A DNA stretch of 64,000 nt from the NCBI GenBank assembly GCA_025738555.1, contig JAOVFP010000003.1:3410001-3474000 (forward strand), read 5' to 3'. Positions 34,955-45,625 of the stretch are shown piece after piece; the first letter of the stretch is position 1, and the number at the start of each line of letters is the position of its first letter. Made by a program: the position numbers and the translations under genes. The notes below the pieces were generated by a model. The model searched no databases and was not told where the DNA came from. It saw only the letters and a list, made by a program, of their open reading frames with translations. This DNA is from Cyathus striatus (Eukaryota > Basidiomycota > Agaricomycetes > Agaricales > Nidulariaceae).

Positions 34955-37633
34955 TGCATTGTACTTTTTTTTTTTCTTTCTTTTTTGCTTTCGTGTTGTT
35001 GTCGCAGGATGTCCTGTTGTTATTGCATTCGGTTGTTACGGTTATGCTTATTCTGGTTGAATAATTACCAATACCATTCGTATTTTACCCGTATCGAGGA
35101 AGGGATACTATTAGTATTATGTATTACTTTGGTTTTGTCTGTCGTCCCCCAGCTCTCTTCGTCACGTAAATAGAAACTGCAATCCATCAGCACGAACATG
35201 ACTCGAAAAAGAAAACAGAAAGAAAAAGAAAAAAGATCGCATCCAAGAAGGAAATAAGAATCCGATCGGGAAAAGAGAGACGACGGTGCCGCGCCGCTGT
35301 TGCCTTTTTCAGCAAATATTCATCATCAGGTTGCTTTGCTTCGCTTCCATTTCAGCTGGATTTGAATATTGCGATTCTCGAGTTGGATGGGTGGGCGCTT
35401 GGTGAGGTGGTTACTATGTAGGATGGGCGCCACATGTTCATGTTTGACTTTGACTTGTTTGTCTCCCAGCCCCTTCTTCTTTTCGTGTTCGGATGGAGGG
35501 GGGGAGGGGGGATGCCGTGCCGATGTGGATGTATGTGACTCTGCTGCGTTGGCCTTGATCGATGTGTATGAGGAGGAAGGCGCTGTGTAAAAATTTGTCA
35601 CGATCGAGGAGGGCTGTGACTTGTGCGTCTGTGCCGACGCCGCTGCCGCCCTGTTCAGTGTTCGTTATTTCTTATCGCCGAGCACCGAGCCGTGCGGCAT
35701 GGTATACCTCTCAACTCCAATCGTTCTCTGAAACAGAAACAGGATATGAATTAAAGTCTTCTTGGGAGAGAAGAGCTCGGGGAGCACCGACATGACACGA
35801 CCCGACCCCACGCACGTCTTCTTCTCAAGGTAACAAGCATTTACATTTGCATTTGCATTTGCGTTTGGGTTTTACATTTGTGTCCATGACCATGTCAATG
35901 CCCACAGACGCAGGCGAGGACGACACCCCAAATTCCAAGATCCAGAGATGTACACGATACACGATACAAGATGCAAGTCCGATCGCGGCCCAAGTCAAAA
36001 TCGAAGCTGAACAAATGCGGGTACGAAAGCTTATTTTCTATTCGGTGGGTCCTGTCCTGAGTCGGGATATGCAGGTGATGTATTATTGTATAATGTGTAA
36101 CGTGTATCATTGTGGGCCTGTCAAGATTTCGAGATGTTGGTGCATGTCGGCGGGTGCTGTTGTGTCATTGTGGGTCATGGGGATTTACGGTGAATTAGTA
36201 GACGTTGCTTTGGACTTTTTGATTCGAATTCGTCGATTGAATGAATGAATGACAGCTGCGCATGCACGAACGAGCGCGTTTGAGAGTTTGTTCAACAGAT
36301 TGGGAGGGGGACAGGGCAGAATTGGAAATAGGAGTTTTTCGCGTGGGTGACAGTTCAGTTCAGCCTGCTTGAGGTCTTATTCACTTGCAGTTGGGAAGAT
36401 TTGATGGGAGATAGATGCGTGAGGTACGAACAACTGTTCCAATTGTGTTCTTGTTCTGCTCTGCTATGAACGAAAGAAGAGTTGGTGTGAACCGTTGTGC
36501 GAGCCAGATCGATTGGATGCCCTGGCTCTTCGACCTTCCTTCGTGCCGCATCAAGTTGGTTTGTGGAGAACTTCTAGACGAGCTGCCTGCCTGCATGCTC
36601 GAAGACTTGGACTTCTACCGCCCAAGTCAAGTTCGCTCGGGCACGAACGAGTCTTCTCCACGACCCATGGCACTTCCTCCCATATCCAAATCTAGCAGTA
36701 CGGCCCGAATGCAAAGTTTCGAACACACAGCACGGTGTTTTAAATCTTGCCTCTTGCCTAGACCTGCGCGTTACAATTGGCAACAATTAGAAAAGAAGTT
36801 GGGATTGAGGAGGGGAGGGAGGGGGAGAGAAAGGGGAATTTGGAAACACGTCAGGCGTAGGTAACCGCGCGACAGATAGACTACGCGATTGCGATGTCCC
36901 ATGTTTTTGGAGCTGGGCAAGGAAGATCGCTCGTCTCTACAACTTGGAAGCAAGTACTCCGTTTCATATTTTGGATTTGGATTTGGATTATTGGCGCGTC
37001 GATGGTCGGTCGCAAGGCTCTCTCCATGGCGTTCGGATTCGGAACTTGGAAGAGGAGGATAGCCGAAGTGACCGGATGGTTAGATGTACACATGTACAAA
37101 TAAGTACTGCTGTTTGCCAAAGAAGGCTTCGGATGTCGCCGTCCCGTCCATACCAAATCCAACCTTGAACATGAACATCTTACATCCAACTCGCGTCGAC
37201 ATCCACATCCACATCGACCTCTATCTTTTTCTTTTACGCAAGGGTTATGCTTGAGTACATAAACTGAGGAAAGTGGGCCCGTAAAGCTCGGGATATTGAT
37301 CCTTGTCATGTCGGACTGTCGGATCTACTTAGTATGCAGCCACTGCTACCGGTAAAGTCTATTATTTTTATGTATCGTCCTACTCTCAAGAGTCAAGTTC
37401 TCTCTCCAGATACCTACTTCGCATCTCTACAGAGTACATGTCGTAAAGCTACAATGTGCAAGGCGGGAATCTATCGCCGGACGTGTGAAAGATTGGCGCT
37501 GTGCAAAGATTAAAACATATGGATGATATGTATAGCAAAGTTCTACAAGCGGCGGTGTCATCTCTCCGTTCCAGGGGGTAGGCATCGGTAGCTTGTCGGT
37601 GGCGTGCTATAATTATCCACCCCATATCCACAA
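34955..37633. other. Intergenic region between the Zn2Cys6 factor and the GMC oxidoreductase
   Basis: About 2.7 kb without a supportable gene. Open frames of up to 149 codons (36415-36864) overlap others on both strands and show no domain, intron or promoter support. A purine-rich tract (GGGAGGGAGGGGGAGAG) lies near 36810-36830. Confidence 0.45.
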
Positions 37634-37640
37634 TATAAAA
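37634..37640 (+). promoter_or_regulatory. TATA box of the GMC oxidoreductase gene
   Basis: TATAAAA lies 46 bp before the chosen start at 37686. This argues that the in-frame upstream codons are not translated and supports the start that opens the signal peptide. Confidence 0.55.
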
Positions 37641-37685
37641 CCATCGCACAAAAAGCGCAAACCGGGTTCCTCAGGAATCAAAATA

Positions 37686-40239
37686 ATGACTTTCCTAACA
37701 CTCCTCACACTTTTCCTATCAACGACCTATGCATCGACCTACGCCACGCCCCTCGCAAAGCGCTCAAGCGGCGTAACGACCAACCCCGCCCTCGCCTCTA
37801 ATCAGACATTCGACTATATCGTCGTCGGAGCGGGATTGGCAGGGACAACCGTCGCCGCCCGTCTCGCCGAGAATCCCAATATCACGATATTGCTCATCGA
37901 AGCTGGCGCGGACGACCGTACTGACCCGCGTGTCTACGATTTGTACGAGTACAGTGTTGCGTTTGGAACTGAGCTGGACTGGGCTTGGACGGCGGATCAA
38001 GGGAGGGTTATTCATGGGTATGTATGTTGTTTTGGTTTGAGTTGACTTGAGGTGCTGATGCAATGAGGTATGTAGTGGAAAGACGTTAGGTGGAAGCTGT
38101 AAGTCTATTCTATCTACGAATGAACCATCCATCTGAAAACGAACAGCTTCAATCAACGGTGGACATTACACCCGAGGCCTGAACGCGCAATACGACGCTT
38201 GGACGACGCTGCTCGAGCCCTCAGAGGCAAACTCCGGATGGAACTGGCAAGGAATCTGGAACTACATGAAAAAGGCAAGTTTCTACCATTTTACATTCCG
38301 CGAACCCAACTACTAAAGAACACAATTACAGTCCGAGGCATTCTCAGCTCCTAACAGCCAACAAGCAGCCAAAGGAGCACAATCTATCGCCTCCTATCAT
38401 GGCACTGCTGGCCCCGTGCAGGTTACATACCCAGACGCCATGTACGGAGGCCCGCAGCAGCCAAACTTTGTGAACACCATTGTCAACCTCACGGGTATTA
38501 GTCACTCTATGGATCTGAATGGCGGAACACCCAACTGCGTCTCTATCACACCGCTTGTACGTATCTTCTATGACACGTTTCAAGCGCGGCTAATGCTTTC
38601 ATTTTCTCTTTCTCGCTCTCGCTCTATCTCTCTGCGTTTTTTCTTTGTTTGAAATGAATGTAGATGATGAATTGGCACGACAGCGATCATCGATCGTCGT
38701 CTGTACAGGCATACCTCACTCCTGTTGAGTCGCAGAGGACGAATTGGCTTACGCTTACGAACCATATGGTATTTTATCCCCTCCCCCTCTTCCATTTCTT
38801 CTGTGACAAGAACTGAGGTGTATGTAGGTGACGAAGATTACCTGGTCGAATACGAGTATACCGTTGACGGCATCGGGAGTCGAGTTTGCTCCTGCCACCG
38901 GCGGAAGTACGCGGTACACCGCTAACGCTAGGAGAGAGGTCATCGTTGCTGGTGGTGCCATACAGGTAATAAATATTCTTGCTTGCGTGGAATGCAATCA
39001 TTTCTGATACGGGTGATAGACTCCTGCGCTGTTACAGCTGTCTGGGATAGGAGACTCGGCGTTGTTGTCGTCACTTGGAATCACGACGCTTTCGGATTTG
39101 AAGACTGTAGGAAAGAACCTGCAAGAACAGGTACGTTTTTTTCATTTCTTTCTTTCTTGTGTAGTCATTAATGAATCTTAGACTATGAATTCTCTGGGAG
39201 CTCATGGAAATGGGTTTAATCCCGGCGGTCGAGGTCCATCCGACGCCATAGCGTTTCCCAATCTCTACCAGGTATTCGGCAGCAACGCAAGTAGCATTGT
39301 AAACCGCATCCAGTCATCTCTGGGCACATGGGCCACATCGCAAGCTGCGTCCGCACTGTCTGCTTCTGCCCTGCAGCAGATATTCCAGGTACAAGCCAAC
39401 TTGATTATAAACAGCAGTGGTGAGGTCTTCCCCCTGCCTCTTGCTTCTCCCTGCGTGTTCTAATGAGTTATCTAGCACCTATCGTGGAGCTCTTCTACGA
39501 TACTGGGTATCCTGAGTATGTAGCTTCTCCCTGTTGTTGTTTGATACAGTGCGTTTGCGATTCTGACATCCGCGTTTTTCAGCGATCTAGGCATCGATAT
39601 GTGGCAGCTCCTTCCATTCAGTCGTGGGTCCGTGAAGATTAAGGTGCGTTCTTGCTTATCGTATGCTTAGTATGACTGACATGCTGGGGGTATAGAGCAC
39701 GAATCCGTTCACGGCTCCTACTGTCGCTGTGAACTACTTTAGTGTCGATTTGGATTTGGATGTGCAAGTGGCTGGAGCACGTCTTGCGAGACGTATTCTT
39801 ACTAGCCCTCCGTTAAGGTATGTGATCGTGAAGGTGGAGGGTGGAAGGAAGCTTATGTTCATTTCATTCGTACAGTACACTTTCGACTGGGGAAACGATT
39901 CCGGGAAGTGCGGTTCCTGATAATGCACAGCAAGGCACGGACCAAGCTTGGAAATCGTGGATCCAGAACGGGTTTTCTTCGGTCGCTCATCCTATTGGTA
40001 CAGCTGCGATGATGAGGAGGGGGTTGGGTGGTGCGTTTACCTCTTCGTCATTTAGAAGTTCATTTGTGCTGATGTGCTTCGTTGTAGGTGTCGTTGATTC
40101 TCAGCTGAGGGTTTACGATACAAAGAATGTGAGGGTTGTGGATGCTTCGATTTTGCCGATGCAGGTTAGCGCGCATCTTTCGTCGACGCTTTATGGTGTT
40201 GCGGAGAAGGCGGCAGACCTTATTAAGGCATCACAGTGA
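37686..40239 (+). CDS. Secreted GMC oxidoreductase (AA3_2-like, glucose/aryl-alcohol oxidase or dehydrogenase)
   Basis: Thirteen exons sum to 1830 nt, 609 residues: 37686-38017, 38076-38098, 38147-38274, 38332-38556, 38664-38768, 38828-38965, 39020-39130, 39182-39419, 39476-39515, 39583-39643, 39696-39817, 39876-40030, 40088-40239. The signal peptide is [17 protein letters not shown]. The FAD fold has [18 protein letters not shown] (GAGLAG 48-53) and [24 protein letters not shown] is the first GMC signature and [20 protein letters not shown] the second. The active-site pair is His546 ([10 protein letters not shown]) and His589 (MQVSAHLSS), 43 residues apart as in glucose oxidase (516/559). 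It would oxidise a sugar or alcohol outside the cell, feeding H2O2 or electrons to lignocellulose-degrading enzymes. The exact substrate cannot be read from sequence. The intron after exon 3 starts with GC, not GT. Confidence 0.93.
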
Positions 40240-40909
40240 AGTGGATTGTATTTCATAGCGTATACTATATTACATGTACTTCTAATAACTTATGGACTAA
40301 CTTACGGAAATCGCGCATCCTTTATGATATTACGGAAACATTGAAGTGAATAGCATAAGAAACTCATTCATGAAATACATGGAAATTACACATCTTTCAA
40401 GAACTTCCGGAAACATTGAAGTGAATGGTGTAAGAAATTCATATTCATCATACATTACAAATGCTTCTAACTAATGAGCTAAATAACAATAAAAAGAAAG
40501 GTATCCATCAGACAAACGCTCAACTCGCTGGCAAGTGCTTCGAAAGGCTCATACGAGCACAATCAAATTACGAGCCAAACGTCCTCGAAACTGCACAAAG
40601 ACAGCCATGTTCTCGGTAAACGAGTGAGCGCGAAGGTCATCGAGTGGATATGAAGGATGCGGCATTTGTAAAAATGCGAGACTCGGTCAGTTTCTGTAAA
40701 CAGATCCTGATTGAGTATGTTCTAAGGAGACAACGGTGGGTGGTGGGAGTTTTTTATATTTTTTGTAGGTGGTCCGTGCGGTGTTCTCACGGATGTGTCA
40801 CGTGAATTTCGGCTGGCTACCGACTGAAATTCTTAGCGGCACCAGAACCACGACTACAAAATATAAAGATACTAAGGTTACTCAAATATCTTGACGATGT
40901 CAGGAATAA
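40240..40909. other. Intergenic region with a short direct repeat
   Basis: The region lies between the 3' ends of two convergent genes. ACATTGAAGTGAATRG-TAAGAAA-TCAT occurs twice, about 85 bp apart (near 40339 and 40412). Nothing else is evident. Confidence 0.45.
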
Positions 40910-41835
40910 TTAGCAAAAACACATTACTCCAAAAAGTACCACAATGCCTAAAGCAATCATTAAACCCCCTGCTGCATTTGTCGCTGACATTTCCTCGCTG
41001 TCTCGCCTTAATCTTTTGTTTTCCTGCTTTAATTTCTTGATGTCCCCCACTTTGTTTTTCAACTCATTACTGAATTTCTTGTGAAGGTATTCCAACTCCT
41101 TACTATGCCTCTTCTTATGGTCCTCAATTTTGTTCTTCAAACCATCAATTTCCTTCGTTCGGGCTTCCAGCTCGCGCTGGGCTTTATTTTCGTAACTATG
41201 GAGTCTCCTGTTAAGGCCTTCCATTGACTTGTTCCCCAACTCGTCACGTTCCTTCGTTATGGCCTCCAGATCGCGTTGAGCTTTAATTAAGTCATTGCTA
41301 CGAGTTTCCAACATTGCTTTGTATTGTCCGCACTCTTTATGAAGCGTATGTTCCCACAGCTGAGCATCTACAAGTTTGAGCTCTGTGTTATGCAGTTTCT
41401 CTTTAAGTTCTTCAACTTCTTGTTCCATTGGTATGTGGGTTAGGCGCACTGGTCGAAGCGAAGGAAGGATGTAATTATGAAAATTCTGAGGCAACTTAGT
41501 GAGCTGCGAAAGTGGTGATTAGAAGACAAAATCTAAAAGGTTAAGGATGAACGAACGTCGGGATTAACTATTGATTGTCATTAGTAAAGTTACTGGGGGG
41601 CGTTAAAGGCTAAGCGCGAACCTCTACAAAATCGATCTTGGCATGTGGGACATTCAGAGCTGTTTTTTGAATGCTCGACGATATCGTCCAGGCATTGCGA
41701 GCAGAAGACGTGACCTAGATGTTTCCAGGATGTGAGAGAGAGGCGCCGTACCATAAGACATAACATCTTACCACAAGGTAATGACACGGGGTTCGTGTAT
41801 TCCGAGAGACAGAGTGAGCACTCGAATTGAGGCAT
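40910..41835 (-). CDS. RTM6: RING finger, long coiled coil, single C-terminal membrane anchor
   Basis: Four exons (41835-41772, 41714-41622, 41567-41557, 41503-40910) sum to 762 nt, 253 residues, all in phase. The RING is intact C3HC4: CSLC (6-9), LPCGHVFCSQC, CPTC. Exon 3 is a micro-exon of 11 nt coding VNPD with its neighbour, also present in RTM5 and RTM7. Exon 4 encodes LPQNFHNYILPSLRP, then a coiled coil of about 140 residues rich in Lys/Glu/Leu (VEELKEKLHNTELKL to KKLKQENKRLRRDSEE). One hydrophobic helix (GGLMIALGIVVLFGVMCF) ends the protein, giving a tail-anchored layout. The multi-helix domain of RTM1-5 is missing. A membrane-anchored E3 ubiquitin ligase is the likely type; partners unknown. 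Confidence 0.82.
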
Positions 41836-41993
41836 AATAGCGAAGAGAACAAGGGTACATTGCCCATTTTGTCGGCTTTGCAGTATTGAATGATTATTCA
41901 AAAGAACTCTATTCAGACACGCTACCAATTGAATGCAATTGTATACTATATGACTCATGACGACCAGGTCGTTTAGAATTAACGGGTAATAAA

Positions 41994-42608
41994 TTATACG
42001 ATCCGTAAGATATCATAATACGACAAACAGTAAATAAAGGGGGTTAAGATACAGAGGACAATTATCACTACGCATATTTCTACGTTCAACCTCCCCGTAG
42101 AGTATTTACGCTTTAAGTTTTGTAGAAGTTCCCGTTCGTGCTGAATTTTGTACTCTTCTAGCAGCGTCCGTTCCCAGCACATCATCTCTGAACGGTCCAG
42201 TGCTACATCGTAAATACGTCGGAGGGGAGGCAGTGTATTTCTCGTATGAGTCTGGAGGAAAGTTTTGACGAATCTGAATTTAAAACTTCTGGTTAAATAA
42301 AGGCACTTGGGTGGGAAGTTGAACGTACATCAGGCGTGACTTGTTATTATTGTCAGTTAGATAAACGAGTGAAATATAGAGCTGGAAAGACTAACTGCTA
42401 TAGATTATAGTATTACACGCTGGACACTCAATTTCTGGATCACACTTGGCCTTTATGTAGTAACCAATGCACTGCATACAAAATATGTGGCGTAGAAAAC
42501 AGCTTTTACAGCACGAGAAATAAAGAGAAGGCGTAAGTACTTACCACATGGAGTGGAAACTGGCTCCTTGTAATACGAGAGACACATCGAGAAATCAAGT
42601 GGATGCAT
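41994..42608 (-). pseudogene. RTM7: broken copy of an RTM6-like gene
   Basis: The exon layout of RTM6 can be followed: exon 1 42608-42545, exon 2 42491-42396, micro-exon 42339-42329 and exon 4 42273-41994. Three lesions are visible. The first RING Cys is gone (DFSMCL against ECSLCL). The acceptor before exon 2 reads CTAC where relatives have CTAG. In exon 4 the frame shifts between PPDSYEKY and LPPLRRIY, fitting a 2-nt loss relative to RTM5. The end still encodes a coiled coil (LEEYKIQHERELLQNLKRK) and one membrane helix (ICVVIIVLCILTPFIYCLS). It lies directly between RTM5 and RTM6. Confidence 0.8.
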
Positions 42609-42794
42609 GGTGGTATAATCTACAACAAGGCTTCTCTGCGGACAATAAACATATTGAAAAAGGATGTTGCGTTGCAGTATCAGTCTTTTGTGTGAGACTC
42701 TAGAACTACTAGACCTGATCACCACCACTTTCTGGTCGATAAATCCACTATTAGCAGGTTACGTATTACTGTAAACACTTCTATATATGAAGAT

Positions 42795-43988
42795 TTATTC
42801 TCGGCATAGAAACTTAAATACTATGTCCATGGTCTCGACGACAAGGGAGAAGAAAAACGCGCGGGTCCAGAGATAATGATAAAACAGAGTGAAATCCACG
42901 CTATAGAGGAGAGTTTTCCCTATAAATTTGACTCTCGGCGAGTCAAAAAAAGGGTATGCCACAAAAGCGACACCAGATGCAATCCAAAGACACAAGGTAA
43001 GCTTCGAGGCGAGCGAATATACCAGTGAAATGCGCAATGTGCGACGGGTAAAAGTGAATTTCTTGGGAGAATGATTGGAGTTCTCCTACAGTACATTAAT
43101 ACCTTAATTAAAACTTCACATAACTGACACACCTTTTGAGAAAGGACAGAAGAGACGATATAGCAAGCCACGGATAAGAGGGCGAAGACTGTCATGTAGA
43201 AAAGTGCTGTGTTTTCGGGCCTACTATGATTTTTGAACGAGAGATCGGTCCTTAGCGTTGAGTTCAAGGTGGCAATTCCCAATATAATATGGATATAGCG
43301 AGGATCTACCAACGATGTCGAATCGTTTTTGAGGTTATGAGCCAATTCGTTTTCAATTTTCTCCATTTCGAACTTGAATTCCGCAGTCTTTTCTTTCAAC
43401 GTATTATCCATCTCCAGACACTTGGCCTTCACATGTTCTATAACCGTGCGTTTCTCTTCGATCAGTTTTTCACTTTCATTGATCTTCAAAGATAGATTCA
43501 TGGCAAAGCGCTGCGCTTCCTCGAGTTCTACAGTTGGAGGCCCAAGTGCCAACAGTGTGGGGTACACCCGCCGAATGGCAGGCAATACATACTTATGATA
43601 TTGATTCGGCAAGAGGGTCAACTGTGGCAGATAGACTTGAGTTAGATATGGAGAGATAAAATAAGAAAACGGAGCATGACGAACATCAGGTTTCACTATA
43701 CAACATTGTTAGGCAATCAAGTGGAAATAGGGAAAGTTGAAATGACACACCAATACTAAATTGTGCTTGGCAGGTCGGACACCTCGACGCCTCCTCATGG
43801 TATATGGAGTTTACAAAGTCTCTGATACATTGAGAACAATATATGTGACCTAGATGTGATACAATAGTAAGTGGCACGTTGCCATCGCATGAAGGAATGC
43901 AGAGTGTATTACCGCAGGGTATGGAGACTGCATCTGTGTATTCGGAGAGGCAGAGCAGGCATTCTGTGGACGAAATTCTGGGGATCAT
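42795..43988 (-). CDS. RTM5: RING finger, coiled coil, multi-helix membrane domain
   Basis: Five exons (43988-43913, 43849-43751, 43695-43685, 43621-43133, 43085-42795) sum to 966 nt, 321 residues, in phase. The RING is C3HC4: CLLC, IPCGHIYCSQC, CPTC. The 11-nt micro-exon codes VKPD. The next intron is 63 nt without stops and could be retained; similarity to RTM6 supports splicing (VKPD to LTLLPNQYHKYVLP). A coiled coil follows (INESEKLIEEKRTVIEHVKA). The membrane domain has DPRYIHIILGIATLNS, ALFYMTVFALLSVACYIVSS, TRRTLRISLVYSLASKLTL with CLWIASGVAFVAY, and YSVDFTLFYHYLW. It is the closest link between the plus-strand RTM1-4 type and the tail-anchored RTM6/7 type, since it shares the micro-exon with the latter and the membrane domain with the former. 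Confidence 0.8.
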
Positions 43989-44215
43989 ATTGGGTAAAGC
44001 TAACGAAGCGGTAGAGATTCACTACAGTATTTATGAGTGCTCATCGCAGAGGACACGCCGGCATTACATTAAACAAAAAGGTTGTCAATGTGCTTTCTTC
44101 ATTGTTACACCTTGTTACACGTTGCTTGACAGAGTCACGTGAAAGCGCCACTGCCAAGGCCCAAAACAAATACGGTTCCCGGTTTAAGAGTTTAAGGCTA
44201 TTGTACAGTTTGCGA

Positions 44216-45275
44216 CAGGCAAAACCCGCCAATTTTATTACATAGGAAAATGAATTTTTTAGGGAAAACTAATTACAGATTCAGATTCAGGAAGTCAAAA
44301 TACGTACAAAAACGATGTTTTTGAGAAATTCCCACGAGAAAATGGGTTTGCCAAATTTTTTGATGAAAAAATCGACATGTTACTAGGGTAATACACGGGT
44401 TAGGCCAATCTTTATGAGTCAACTGGTCACAGGTGTAGGTGTCCACAGGTAGGGGTTGGGTAGGGGTGCAGGTCAGCTTCAAGAGACCTGCAACTAGTGC
44501 ATATTGGGTGTATAAAAGTACACCCATTCTCAATTTTAAGGGGAAAAAGCTTTCATTGCATGCACATTTAGTTATACACATACAGAAAATGATATACTGC
44601 ACTTATGTTCTTACATAATATTTGAAACAGTTCTGCATTTTTCAGGAATCAGAAGCTCTCTGTATGTCTCTCTCTGTGTCAGTCTGATTCATCCTCTTTC
44701 ATTGTGCTTCCACCTCTATTGCATTCAATTTACAATAATATTTTGGCAGAAACTTAAAAAGACATTCAGTATTAGTGATTAATATTTGATCAGTTGTAGC
44801 TTGTGACATAGATCCTCTAGTGATCACATTTTCAGTATTTGTACTGAGCTCTAGGCAGTGGGGAGGATAGCTATGATTGCTGAAGATTAGTTTTTGACTG
44901 ATTATCATGAAGTCAATTATTATTTCAGCTCTTTTCTTGGGTCAACCCTTGGGCATAGTGTTTTGAAAGATGATTTTTTGGTGCCCAATCAGGTGGTTCA
45001 GGGACTGATATTTTTACAGGATTATATTTTTATTGATGAAAGGATGCTAAAAATACATTTATCATGAATTTTACTATTTTTTATGGCCGAGTGCCAAATT
45101 TTTGGGTCAAAAAATGATAAAATTAGAAATTGAACAATCGGCTCGTGGAATCTTAATTAATACATTGTAACTATGCTATTCCGATGGTTTTCGGACTTTT
45201 AAACTTATTTGTCATTGCTGAAAAATTCGCTCAAGTTCACTCAAAAAATTTGCGGGTTTTGCCTGTCGCAAACTG
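44216..45275. mobile_element. Non-autonomous DNA element, 31-bp terminal inverted repeats, TA target duplication
   Basis: The left end (44216-44246, CAGTTTGCGACAGGCAAAAC...) and the inverted right end (45245-45275) match at 30 of 31 bases. TA flanks both sides (44214-44215 and 45276-45277). The 1060-bp interior is AT-rich, with no frame above 109 codons and no DDE transposase motif. This fits a MITE-like derivative of a Tc1/mariner/pogo-type transposon. It separates the RTM genes from the transporter/surface-protein array and differs in its ends from the element at 15088-15796. Confidence 0.8.
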
Positions 45276-45625
45276 TAGTTCCAGTAATTAAATGACTAAA
45301 ATGAAGTGATGTTTTGGAGATTTTTATTATTATAAGTAATGGAGACTTGATGGAGACACCATCCGGCGTCTTATATTTTAAGTAACACCCGAGTAAGCAG
45401 CTCACATGAAGCATAATCTATGGCAATTGTATTTTTGGTTTTGTTTCCGTTGTACATCCGAAACCTTCATCTTGACGAAATAGATTGTTGTTATGACCAC
45501 CTCTATTATGTGTCACAAATCGAGTGGAGTTTAATTTCAAGTTATGTATCTGCCTCCACAAGCTCTATTCGAGTGCATGGTTAAATATTATATCAGGAAT
45601 GCCGAAGAGTGACAACATTTGTAGT

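Noticed and set aside
36415..36864. Open frame of 149 codons between the transcription factor and the GMC gene
   Set aside because: Overlaps other frames on both strands, ends in a purine tract and has no recognisable feature.
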